Shown here: piece by piece, positions 1 to 7,454 of the stretch
Layout of the letters: the number at the start of each line of letters is the position of its first letter
How positions within the stretch are numbered: the first letter of the stretch is position 1
DNA from: an uncultured Corynebacterium sp.
GTDB taxonomy: Bacteria; Actinomycetota; Actinomycetes; Mycobacteriales; Mycobacteriaceae
Length of the DNA stretch: 48,164 bases
Reading direction: 5' to 3'
NCBI GenBank assembly: GCA_943914465.1
Contig: CALUCD010000011.1
Location: 1-48,164 of the forward strand
The notes under the pieces: model-generated
The model's input: only the letters and a program-made list of their open reading frames with translations
Database searches by the model: none
Told to the model about the DNA's origin: nothing
Position numbers and translations under genes: made by a program

Positions 1-263
1 ACCACATTCGCCAAATTCGCCTCAACAACCCCAGCAACATCCAACAAATGATTAGTAAAAGCGTCCAAAGCCTCAGGCGAATAAAACTCCGAAACACGCC
101 CCAACCGCAAACCAACACCACGAAACCCAGACACCGTAGAAAAGGCTGAGAGGTCAGAGAGACTTTCACGACGACTTGACGTCCACAGCGGTTCCGCCAG
201 CTTCCGTAATCCGGTAGCGGCTTGTTCGATGTCACCAATCTCAATGCTTAAGCGTTCATTCAC
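1..263 (-). CDS. Partial hypothetical protein (N-terminal 87 residues)
   Basis: A reading frame runs off the left edge. It starts at GTG 263 with a purine-rich GAGGG about 12 nt upstream and begins MNERLSIEIGDIEQAATG. It has no signal peptide or membrane segment; the visible part is mostly helical with short polar stretches. It lies 114 nt downstream of the DUF3558 lipoprotein on the same strand, so the two may be co-transcribed. The size and helical character recall WXG100/ESX-associated proteins, but no WxG motif is visible, so that is only a guess. A 49-bp piece of this gene (89-137) recurs as a relic at 1260-1308. I do not recognise the family. Confidence 0.55.
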   Translation of the reverse strand, partial: MNERLSIEIGDIEQAATGLRKLAEPLWTSSRRESLSDLSAFSTVSGFRGVGLRLGRVSEFYSPEALDAFTNHLLDVAGVVEANLANV

Positions 264-377
264 GATGAGGTACCCTCGTCTATTTGTTCAATTCGAATTT
301 AAGTCGTTTTGATCTTTAGAATATCGTCTTTATTTACACAGCATGCGCGTACCGATGCGCATTGAAGTCGACATCGA

Positions 378-1034
378 TTAGTGCTTGCTAGTGCCAAATA
401 CTGCAAACATTGCCTCTGCCCGCTTGATCGCCTCTACGCAGGCACGATCAGTTTCTATGCGGCCTGATGGCCCCCCGAAATGCGTACCAAACGAGCCACG
501 CTTGGTGTCGATTTGGGCGAAACAAATGCCCTCCATTCCAATTTTCGATCTGATTACATACAGCTCGGGGATGGAAGCGGAGGTGAATTGCGGAAGAATT
601 AGACCATGCTCTTCAGCAATTGCCCTATCGATCTGTCCCCCGTAAAATCCCCCTGCCGAAGCATCATCACTGAGCCCACCGAAATCACACAGGGCGATAC
701 CGTTGCTGAAAGGGTCATTAGCGTCGTAGTAACGCATCTGCTCAAAACCTGCTGCCGCGAACTCCTCTTCGGTGATTTCGGTACACGGGTTGAAGCCGTC
801 ATTTCCCAGCGTGTACGGGTCAAAGTCACCGAACTCCAAAAACCCACTCTCAAACTCGAAACCACGCGGCGCAACACCAGCAACCGTGGGCTGATCAGAC
901 TCACGCTGCTGTGACACCTCACCAACCTCGGTTGAGTCGGACGCCGACTCAACTCCAACCTCAGCACCCGCACAGCCGACAAGCAGACCACCCGCGACTA
1001 GTACCGCTAGAGCCATGGCAATAGATTTCTTCAC
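378..1034 (-). CDS. DUF3558-family lipoprotein
   Basis: A 218-residue exported lipoprotein. I chose GTG 1034 because GAGGGG lies six bases upstream and the product then begins with a compact signal peptide (MKKSIAMALAVLVAGG) ending in a lipobox LVGC, with the acylated Cys near residue 21. The frame is open further upstream but that extension would disrupt the signal peptide. The mature part opens with a Ser/Thr/Glu-rich linker and then has the DUF3558 hallmark FNPCTEITEEEF and later cysteines (ALCDF, GICF, RACVEA), probably paired as disulfides. DUF3558 lipoproteins are common in Mycobacteriales and of unknown function; several lie beside ESX-type genes. The gene precedes the partial gene at the window edge. 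Confidence 0.8.
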   Translation of the reverse strand: MKKSIAMALAVLVAGGLLVGCAGAEVGVESASDSTEVGEVSQQRESDQPTVAGVAPRGFEFESGFLEFGDFDPYTLGNDGFNPCTEITEEEFAAAGFEQMRYYDANDPFSNGIALCDFGGLSDDASAGGFYGGQIDRAIAEEHGLILPQFTSASIPELYVIRSKIGMEGICFAQIDTKRGSFGTHFGGPSGRIETDRACVEAIKRAEAMFAVFGTSKH

Positions 1035-1633
1035 CCCGAAACCCCTCACAAACCGAACCCAAAACCAAAACGCCCGCACACGAAACCCGCCCACCGGCCC
1101 CGGCTAACGAACAACCGAAGCCGCAACGCCTATACAAACACCTGTCAACCTACAGCGCAAGACCGAGAACAGCATCAGAAAAACACCACTAGCCTAACCT
1201 TGCCGACCACCCACACAGGGACGGCTGACAAACCCCCAACACCCCAGGCGGCTAGACCACCGAGACACGCCCCAACCGCAAACCAACACCACGAAACCCA
1301 GACACCGTTGAGCCGCCAAACATGCCTAACGCCGCTCGCCGGCTCGATAACCTCAGTGCCAATTATCCATCGCCTATTAATGCCACCCCAGAGTTTTCGT
1401 TTATCTCGAACAGCGCTTAAAGCATATGGCAAGTCCAGCGAAGACATGACCCGGAGTCAGATTAATCGTGATCGCTAAGGGTGCCGTAGATGAGGAATAG
1501 CCTTTCGACATTTTCTATCGCCATCGCGCACGCTTGATCACGGTTCACTCGAGATTTCGGGCCGCCGACATGCGCTGTGAACGCCCTCGAACGGTGTCAA
1601 CCTGTGCGAAGCAGACACTGGCCCTACCCTCGT
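1035..1633. other. Gene-poor stretch with a gene relic
   Basis: About 600 bp between the lipoprotein and the IS3-family element with no convincing gene on either strand. It must carry the minus-strand promoter of the lipoprotein gene, but I cannot place it. At 1260-1308 it holds a near-perfect copy of part of the gene at the left edge. The open frame over 1175-1447 on the minus strand has biased composition (Trp/Val/Gly-rich) and overlaps that relic in the wrong frame, so I do not treat it as a gene. Confidence 0.5.
1260..1308 (-). repeat. 49-bp relic of the gene at 1-263
   Basis: Bases 1260-1308 match 89-137 with a single difference (A at 94, G at 1265). In the minus-strand sense the relic encodes the VSGFRGVGLRLGRVS part of the neighbouring gene, but similarity stops on both sides and no open gene surrounds it. 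It is probably the leftover of a decayed paralogue or of a local duplication. Confidence 0.75.
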
Positions 1634-1684
1634 TGAGTGGACACCCGTTTTAGCGGGACCCGTCTCGCACGAGAGGATGTCACC

Positions 1685-2014
1685 ATGATCGAGAAGACCC
1701 CTGGCAGACGATCCTGGAGGACCTTCAGCCCCGAGTACAAGCACGAGGCTGCCCGACTGGTCATCGACACCGGCCGCGCGATCGCCGAAGTCGCCCGGGA
1801 GCTGGGTGTCGGTTCCTAGTCGTTGGGCAAGTGGGTTGCCGTCGAACGAGCCACCGAGGCTGGCGAAGCGACCGGGGAACTGAACCTGGACGAACGCGCC
1901 GAACTTAAAGCCTTGCGCCGCCAGGTCGCCGAGCTGCACAAGGGCAACGAGTTCCTGGGAAAAGCAGCAGCCTTCTTCGCAGCCAAGCAACGACCGACGA
2001 ACGGTACGAACTGA
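1685..2014 (+). pseudogene. IS3-family transposase OrfA with an in-frame amber codon
   Basis: OrfA supplies the helix-turn-helix that binds the IS ends, and its C-terminus is a leucine-rich coiled coil. The frame from ATG 1685 reads MIEKTPGRRSWRTFSPEYKH and the HTH (AIAEVARELGVGS), then meets TAG at 1817-1819. The same frame continues with SLGKWVAVERA and the coiled coil AELKALRRQVAELHKGNEF to TGA 2012-2014. Relatives usually have Gln or Glu at the interrupted position, so one C-to-T change (CAG to TAG) explains the stop. The gene ends one base into orfB. Confidence 0.85.
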
Positions 2015-2904
2015 TGACCGCGGAGAAGGCGAACTACGAGGTCACTCGCATGGCGCGACTCCTGGGAGTGTCCTGGTCAGGGTTCTACGCCTGGGTGAAA
2101 CGGCAGGCGGCAGAACCCGGCACACAACGCCGTGCACGCGACGAACTTGATGTGAAGGTCCGCAAGGTCTTCGCCGAGTCCGATGACGTCTACGGAGCTT
2201 CCAGAGTCCACGCCCAGCTCGCCGGTGAGGGGAGCTTTGTTGACCGGAAGACCGTCGCGAAATCGATGCTGCGCCAGGGCCTGGAGGGCATCAGTCCGAA
2301 GAAGTTCACCCCGGTGACCACGATCCCCGGTGTGGACACCTACAAGATCCCTGACCGGGTCAAGACAGGCTGGGACCAGGGCGGGCTCAACCGCGTCTGG
2401 ATTTCAGACATCACCTACCTGCGCACCGGTGAGGGCTGGCTGTACCTGGCGGCAGTCACCGATGCGCATTCCCGACGGATTTTGGGCTGGGCGATGGACT
2501 CACGCATGGGCACCTTCCTGGTCGCCAAGGCGCTGAAAATGGCTCACACACTGCGTGGGGAAGTTCCCGAGGGTGTGGTGTTCCATGCTGATCGGGGTAC
2601 CGAATTCACCAGTGATGACATGTTCACAGTCTGCCGCGACCTGGAGATCCTGCAGTCGGTCGGGCGGAGCGGTGTGTGCTGGGACAATGCGATGGCCGAG
2701 CGCGTGTGGGCGACGCTGAAAACCGAGTTCTACGACCGGAGGAAGTGGCCTACCCGGGCGGAGGCCAGGTTAAAGGTCGGCGACTGGATCGAGTCCCGGT
2801 ACAACCGTCGGCGACTGCACTCCGCGCTGGGCTATGTCCCGCCGGTAGAGTTCGAGATGAATCTGCTCAACAAACCTGCTGCTGAGGAACCTGAAGCAGC
2901 TTAA
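2014..2904 (+). CDS. IS3-family transposase OrfB (DDE catalytic domain)
   Basis: A 296-residue catalytic subunit. The N-terminal HTH_21-type region has VSWSGFYAWVKRQ. The integrase core shows the DDE triad in context: first Asp in WISDITYL, second Asp in FHADRGTEF, and Glu in DNAMAERVWATLK, followed by the IS3 signature YNRRRLHSALGY. ATG 2014 overlaps the orfA stop, so translation would be by coupling or by -1 frameshift from orfA. The frame itself is intact, but with orfA interrupted upstream of the overlap no full OrfAB fusion can be made without readthrough. Confidence 0.92.
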   Translation: MTAEKANYEVTRMARLLGVSWSGFYAWVKRQAAEPGTQRRARDELDVKVRKVFAESDDVYGASRVHAQLAGEGSFVDRKTVAKSMLRQGLEGISPKKFTPVTTIPGVDTYKIPDRVKTGWDQGGLNRVWISDITYLRTGEGWLYLAAVTDAHSRRILGWAMDSRMGTFLVAKALKMAHTLRGEVPEGVVFHADRGTEFTSDDMFTVCRDLEILQSVGRSGVCWDNAMAERVWATLKTEFYDRRKWPTRAEARLKVGDWIESRYNRRRLHSALGYVPPVEFEMNLLNKPAAEEPEAA

Positions 2905-2918
2905 TTACCTGTCCACGA

Positions 2919-3350
2919 TTTGCGGGGAAGGCCAGAAGGGAACAGCGCGACGTCAACGCTAGTTATTTTTGTTGTAGCTATCTACTGTTTAGCCATTGCT
3001 GCGCGCGAAATCCCGACTGGTTCACCCCTCTACGGAAGCCAGCCGCGGTAGCGAAAAACCCCACTCTCGACGGTTAGGCAGCCCGATCCTCAAACAACTG
3101 AGCCAGCGCAAAAGCACTCATTATAGTAGGTATCTGTGCTTAATTGTGGTACCCGCTCCAACCGGGTTCTTGTATCCATCGTCACCGCTTGTGCGACCCG
3201 GCTTTTATGCGCAAATCAGGTGTCTCATGGAAGACAGCCTCCGATGGAGAACTGGTTGCCTAATATGACAGTAGGGATGAACTCTGTGCAGACATGCCAC
3301 TTCACTTCATACGCCAAAAATTCTGTGACTTATTTGAGACGAGTTAAATC
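2919..3350. other. Gene-poor stretch upstream of the broken nuclease-methylase
   Basis: No gene I can support. It holds a possible -10 box TATAGT near 3122 on the plus strand without a clear -35. Several short open frames (2996-3354) have no ribosome binding site or recognisable protein character. It probably contains the promoter of the restriction gene that starts at 3351. Confidence 0.45.
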
Positions 3351-3454
3351 ATGATCAGCATTTCTCATGCCTGCGCCGAGTTGGTATCGAGCCTTCGAAA
3401 GATTGATACGGAACTGTCCATGACAAGCGCACCAGCGCCGAAGATCAGCTCAAA

Positions 3455-3997
3455 GTGCCAATCCATAACTTCCTGACGATGGTAGGCGAAAACCGTAGTG
3501 CCCAAGTTAACGTGTTCACCGAACATAGACAAGGCAAGGACGATCACGTCCAGGGTGTGCGGCTAGATATGGCCGTCAAGAATGGTCGCGGCCAACTTAC
3601 CGGGCATATTGAGTTAAAAGCCCCTGCTAAATCAGCTAATCCCTACCGGCCTACCGGGTGGACGAAACACGACAAGTCTCAATGGAAACGGCTCGCTAAC
3701 CACTCCAACCTGATCTACACCAATGGCTGGGAATGGACGCTGCTTCGCCATGAAGCAGATAGGCCCATTGCCCACGTTGTACTGAACCCCGCTTCGGATG
3801 GAACACTCCCGACAGACCAAGAGAACGCCCTGGCTGAACTGTTAGACCAGTTCCTGTCGTGGAAGCCAAGCACTCCATCATCACCACGAGGGCTAGCAGA
3901 CACACTTGCCCCACTGACAAGGTTTCTGCAAGACACTGTTGTCGAGATCATCACGGACAACCATCCCGACGCTCTAGATAAACTGTATAAGTCTTAG
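3455..3997 (+). CDS. Nuclease-domain fragment of the broken restriction enzyme
   Basis: A 180-residue open segment that could start at GTG 3455, although it lacks a good ribosome binding site there and its homology continues upstream in another frame. It carries the catalytic core of a PD-(D/E)XK nuclease: Asp in VRLDMAV (residue 38) and the pair Glu-X-Lys in GHIELKAP (residues 53 and 55). Downstream helices (GTLPTDQENALAELLDQF) should link to the methylase but are cut by TAG 3995-3997. Without the recognition domain in the same chain it is probably inactive or non-specific. Confidence 0.6.
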   Translation: MPIHNFLTMVGENRSAQVNVFTEHRQGKDDHVQGVRLDMAVKNGRGQLTGHIELKAPAKSANPYRPTGWTKHDKSQWKRLANHSNLIYTNGWEWTLLRHEADRPIAHVVLNPASDGTLPTDQENALAELLDQFLSWKPSTPSSPRGLADTLAPLTRFLQDTVVEIITDNHPDALDKLYKS

Positions 3998-4009
3998 TCG
4001 GCAGACCTC

Positions 4010-6700
4010 ATGCCCGGAGCTACAGAAACGCAGTTTGCCGACTCCTTTGCCCAGACGTTTACTTACGCATTGCTGCTGGCTCGTGTTGAATCCGATGTTC
4101 CCACAGAGAACTTCAACGCGAGTGCTATCACTCCGGAACTTCGTACAAACGGACACAGACTCATTGGTTCCGTCTTGGAGTTGATGGCACAGCTCGCGAA
4201 CCGTGCCCTGGTCGAAGGGCCAGTATCTCTGCTTGAGGCGACCATCAGTGCTGTAAACGTCGATAAGTTCACCCAGAACGCTGACCCGTGGCTCTACTTT
4301 TACGAGGACTTCCTCGCGTCCTATGACCCGAAAATGAGGGCTGATGCCGGCGTTTACTACACCCCTGTCGAAATTGTAGAAGCGCAGGTAAGACTGCTCG
4401 ATACTGTGTTAAAGACCCGCTTTGGTCGCCAAGATGGATTAGGTGACGAAGATACCAACATTCTGGATAATGCAGCTGGCACCGCAACTTACCCCTTGGC
4501 CGTTGCTCGACATGTCATTAAAGGTTCGCCAGCACCTCAGGATGCCGCGCGTAGTCTGACAAAGCGTCTGTTTGCCTTTGAGCTGCTCATGGGGCCGTAT
4601 GCGGTTGCCCACATGCGGCTCACTCAACTCCTTGAGTCAACCGGGATAGAGCTGGGCAAGGATGGTGTGCAGGTCTACCTGACCAACTCTCTCACTGACC
4701 CCGGAGAAATTTCTGATGCCAATGAGCAGATTTCTTTGTGGGAGGTCATGGAGGATATTAACGAGGAGAACCGCAAGGCGGGCCTGGTCAAGAACTCACG
4801 CACGCCTATCCGAGTTATCTTAGGAAATCCCCCGTATGATCGTGGCTCGAGAGAGAAGACCCTGGGCGCAGGATCTGCTCGGTATAAGAACGTCATCTTG
4901 GAAGAAACGAACGGCAAGCTACCGTTACTTGAAGATTTCATTGCGCCACTGCGCATTAACGGGCAAGGTGGGCAGGCGAAAAACCTCTACAACTCCTATG
5001 TGTACTTCATCCGCTGGGCTATCTGGAAAGCGTGCGAGCAGAAAAAGAATCAAACAGGTGTAGTCAGCTACATCACTAGCTCTTCTTATCTACGCGGCCC
5101 GGGATTCGCGGGGATGCGCGAACACATGCGCAAGGTATTTGATGAAATCTGGATCATCGACCTAGGCGGAGAAGGCCGCGGCGCGCGCAAGGAAGAAAAC
5201 GTCTTTGCTATCCAAACCCCAGTTGCCATATTCTTCGGTATCCAGCACCCCAACACCGCTACGGGTACACCGAAGAAGAACGCTGACCGTATTCGCCAAA
5301 AAGCTACGGTCTACTATCGGCGCGTCAGTGGAACGCGGACCGAGAAACTAGAGGCTATGGCGACCGTAAGAGCTCCGGAGCCAGACAGCTATACAGGCTG
5401 GGAGAAATTGCCGTCCGGGGAATGGGGAGACAAATTCGTTCCATCAAGTGCAGCGGCTTTGTCTGACGGGCTCGCGTTGAGCGAAATATTCCCTTGGTTC
5501 TACTCAGGCGTCAAAGCGGGCCGAAAATGGGTAATTGCTCCTTCAGTGGACGCGCTATCTAAGCGATTAACCACTCTGGCGAACGCGTCTGATCTTGTCG
5601 AGGGAGAAAACCTTTTTGATAGTTCAAGAACTGGTAAAAAATACCAGGAACGGGCGTCGTCTGACTTAATTCCTCAATCTGCGGAAAGATCTAATTCCGT
5701 TAGCGAAGATTTGGATGACTTATCCACCTACATTCCCGTTCGGTATGGTTACCGTTCATTTGATAGACAGTATTGTTTCGCAGATCATCGTCTCATCGAC
5801 AGGCCTGGTCAATCCTGGAACATACACTCCGACAGTCAGCTATTCATTACATCGTTGACTACTACCGCACTTAGCGGGGGTCCTGCCGTAACAATAAGTC
5901 CTTATGTACCCGATCTGCATTTTTTCCGAGGATCGTTCGGCGCCAAGGACATCTATCCGCTCTACCGTAGTGATTCCTCTGAGGCCCCTAACGTATCAGC
6001 ATCCTTGCTAGCGACACTGGCTTCTATCTATGGGCGTGCCGTAGATGCGTTTGAAATCGCTTCATACGTTGTCGGGCTACTTGGAACAAGCGCGTACACT
6101 AAGCAGTTCGAGGACGAGCTGGCGGAGGCAACTGCGCACGTCCCGTTCACCGCCGACGTGCAACTTTTCGACAAAGTTGCCGATTTCGGACGTCGCATTA
6201 TCTTTGAGCAGACTTGGGGAGAGCGAGGCGCCCAGCTTAACGCTTTCGGACAGCCGACCGGCCAAAGATTTAGGGGCGTTGCCACTATCGGCGAGCCAAC
6301 CCCTGCCACTGACTACCCAGAGACATGGACATACGACCATTCTACCAGCCAATTGACTGTCGGAGAAGGCAGGTTCGACCACGTTGCATCGGAGGTGATG
6401 GACTACGAAGTATCCGGCATGAAAGTCGTTGCATCGTGGCTTGGGTACCGAATGAAAACCCCTGCAGGTAGGTCATCGTCCCCATTGGATCAGATCCAAG
6501 CCGATACGTGGCAACACGACACCGAACTGCTGGAACTGCTGTGGCAACTGGAATTCATGATCGATGCAGAAGACGAAGGAAACCAACTGCTGCAAGAAGT
6601 ATTCACCAGCAAAAAGATCAACCCTAAGGACTTGGGAATCCCCACTGACGCAGAGCGCAAGGCACCGCCGAAAAAGAAGCTGGGAACACTAAATTTCTAG
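4010..6700 (+). CDS. N6-adenine DNA methyltransferase plus specificity portion of the broken restriction enzyme
   Basis: An 896-residue open frame, possibly translated from ATG 4010 after the amber codon (no clear Shine-Dalgarno). It begins ETQFADSFAQTFTYALLLAR, typical of the helical segment before the methylase. Motif X region: AGVYYTPVEIVEAQV. Motif I, the SAM-binding loop, is ILDNAAGTATYPLAV (about residues 150-163), where relatives normally have DPAAGTGT; both Pro and the second Gly are replaced. Motif IV is intact: LGNPPYD (273-276). The C-terminal ~450 residues resemble the type ISP specificity region. It may survive as a solitary methylase, but the motif I changes make activity doubtful. 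Confidence 0.75.
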   Translation: MPGATETQFADSFAQTFTYALLLARVESDVPTENFNASAITPELRTNGHRLIGSVLELMAQLANRALVEGPVSLLEATISAVNVDKFTQNADPWLYFYEDFLASYDPKMRADAGVYYTPVEIVEAQVRLLDTVLKTRFGRQDGLGDEDTNILDNAAGTATYPLAVARHVIKGSPAPQDAARSLTKRLFAFELLMGPYAVAHMRLTQLLESTGIELGKDGVQVYLTNSLTDPGEISDANEQISLWEVMEDINEENRKAGLVKNSRTPIRVILGNPPYDRGSREKTLGAGSARYKNVILEETNGKLPLLEDFIAPLRINGQGGQAKNLYNSYVYFIRWAIWKACEQKKNQTGVVSYITSSSYLRGPGFAGMREHMRKVFDEIWIIDLGGEGRGARKEENVFAIQTPVAIFFGIQHPNTATGTPKKNADRIRQKATVYYRRVSGTRTEKLEAMATVRAPEPDSYTGWEKLPSGEWGDKFVPSSAAALSDGLALSEIFPWFYSGVKAGRKWVIAPSVDALSKRLTTLANASDLVEGENLFDSSRTGKKYQERASSDLIPQSAERSNSVSEDLDDLSTYIPVRYGYRSFDRQYCFADHRLIDRPGQSWNIHSDSQLFITSLTTTALSGGPAVTISPYVPDLHFFRGSFGAKDIYPLYRSDSSEAPNVSASLLATLASIYGRAVDAFEIASYVVGLLGTSAYTKQFEDELAEATAHVPFTADVQLFDKVADFGRRIIFEQTWGERGAQLNAFGQPTGQRFRGVATIGEPTPATDYPETWTYDHSTSQLTVGEGRFDHVASEVMDYEVSGMKVVASWLGYRMKTPAGRSSSPLDQIQADTWQHDTELLELLWQLEFMIDAEDEGNQLLQEVFTSKKINPKDLGIPTDAERKAPPKKKLGTLNF

Positions 6701-6709
6701 CCCCAAGGG

Positions 6710-6743
6710 TTTTCATCGATCGGCTACGGCCGATCGATGAAAA
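6710..6743. repeat. Perfect 15-bp inverted repeat between convergent genes
   Basis: TTTTCATCGATCGGC at 6710-6724 and its exact complement at 6729-6743 flank a four-base loop. The hairpin spans the stop codon (6724-6726) of the minus-strand gene ending here and lies 9 bp past the stop of the methylase. The outermost pairs are T on the left arm and A on the right arm, so no free T-tract follows the stem. A bidirectional terminator is possible, as is a transposon-end structure. Confidence 0.7.
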
Positions 6744-7107
6744 CAAGCTTTGCCTGGTCCTTTGCTGTTAGTCTGGCGCTTAGCTCTGCGATCACGGTGA
6801 CGGCTGCGGTGAGGTCGTCTTTGAGTTTTCTTGCTTGACCTTCTAAATCACGGATGCGGGCTTTCTTGGCGGCAAGTTCACCGCGGAGTTTCTCGGCTTC
6901 TGGGTTCCGCGGCGTCGTGTCAGTGACTCGCTTATTCCATGCTTCGATAACGCTCTTCGTGCGATATAACGTCGCTGGGCTTACCTGTGCCTCACGCGCA
7001 AGGTTGGCTTTAGTGAGTTTGCCGTCGGTATGGCGTGGCTGACCGTCCAAGAGGCGGTTCATAGCTTCCTGGAGCTTGGTTTCAGCCATAGTAGCCACAA
7101 CATCCAT
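6724..7107 (-). CDS. TnpC/DUF6262-like transposon accessory protein
   Basis: A 127-residue protein with an N-terminal HTH (LTKANLAREAQVSPATLYRT, about residues 32-51) and a C-terminal coiled coil from about residue 72 (EKLRGELAAKKARIRDLEGQ). Size, architecture and position match the third gene of Tn554-type elements (TnpA and TnpB tyrosine integrases, then TnpC of ~125 residues), often annotated DUF6262. ATG 7107 overlaps the TAA of the upstream integrase fragment by one base (TAATG), indicating translational coupling; an internal Met at 7089 is an alternative start. KfrA-like plasmid proteins share the fold type and are the main alternative. Confidence 0.72.
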   Translation of the reverse strand: MDVVATMAETKLQEAMNRLLDGQPRHTDGKLTKANLAREAQVSPATLYRTKSVIEAWNKRVTDTTPRNPEAEKLRGELAAKKARIRDLEGQARKLKDDLTAAVTVIAELSARLTAKDQAKLVFIDRP

Positions 7108-7454
7108 TATTGTCTAAACTCCGGGGATTGCGTCACACGTTGGGTTTCAGCTAGTCGATGTTCAAGTTGTTTTCTGTGGACATCAGACATTCGCCTGTCG
7201 TTCAACAGCGCGATAAGCTCTTCTTGTTCCGACTGCCACAGTGGAAGATGTTCGCTAGTAATGACAGAATTTCGACATGTTGTGGGAGAACATTCAGACA
7301 GGATAGGCCCACCATTGGTGACAGCGGGATCAAGTCCTTCCAGGCATTTGGCTTTAGTTGGATCGCCTAGACAATGGTTGAGCGTTCCGAAGGTGATGTT
7401 GGATGCTGGGTCGCGCAGCAGGTTGCGCAGTGCCCTTGCTGTACCTACCCGGCT
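7107..7454 (-). pseudogene. C-terminal fragment of a Tn554 TnpB-type tyrosine integrase
   Basis: Reading the minus strand from 7454 to TAA 7109-7107 gives about 115 residues that look like the cysteine-bearing tail of TnpB-type integrases: RNLLRDPASNITFG, NHCLGDPTKAKCLEG, ILSECSPTTCRNSVIT and EHLPLWQSEQEEL, ending SPEFRQ. No start codon, and the catalytic domain is missing because the sequence upstream (above ~7440) belongs to an MmeI-like gene on the other strand. It is therefore a truncated remnant; the junction lies around 7440. The fragment and the TnpC-like gene next to it are the tail of one Tn554-type operon. Confidence 0.78.

Larger units (their letters stand above)
1634..2918 (+). 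mobile_element. IS3-family insertion sequence
   Basis: A compact two-gene element: orfA and orfB overlap as TGATG and orfB is in the -1 frame of orfA, the usual IS3-family layout that yields an OrfAB fusion by programmed frameshifting. The ends are approximate. The left end has TGAGTGGACACC at 1634-1645 and the right end carries the inverted match TGTCCAC at 2910-2916, sharing GTGGACA. I could not find a convincing target-site duplication. An in-frame amber codon in orfA (1817-1819) suggests this copy cannot move on its own. Confidence 0.8.
3351..6700 (+). pseudogene. Nuclease-methyltransferase restriction enzyme (type ISP/IIG-like), interrupted twice
   Basis: Read as one gene this encodes about 1,116 residues: N-terminal PD-(D/E)XK nuclease, N6-adenine methyltransferase, C-terminal target recognition. 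From ATG 3351 the frame reads MISISHACAELV to TSAPAP, then is lost. Restoring one base near 3440 joins it to EDQLKVPIHNFLTMVGE in the next frame. A second lesion is TAG 3995-3997, in frame with both the nuclease part and the methylase part that resumes at ATG 4010. The family makes both activities as one chain, so this locus is unlikely to produce the whole enzyme. The two surviving open segments are listed separately. Confidence 0.8.

Noticed and set aside
1175..1447. 90-codon minus-strand frame before the IS element
   Set aside because: Skewed Trp/Val/Gly composition; it crosses the gene relic in the wrong frame.
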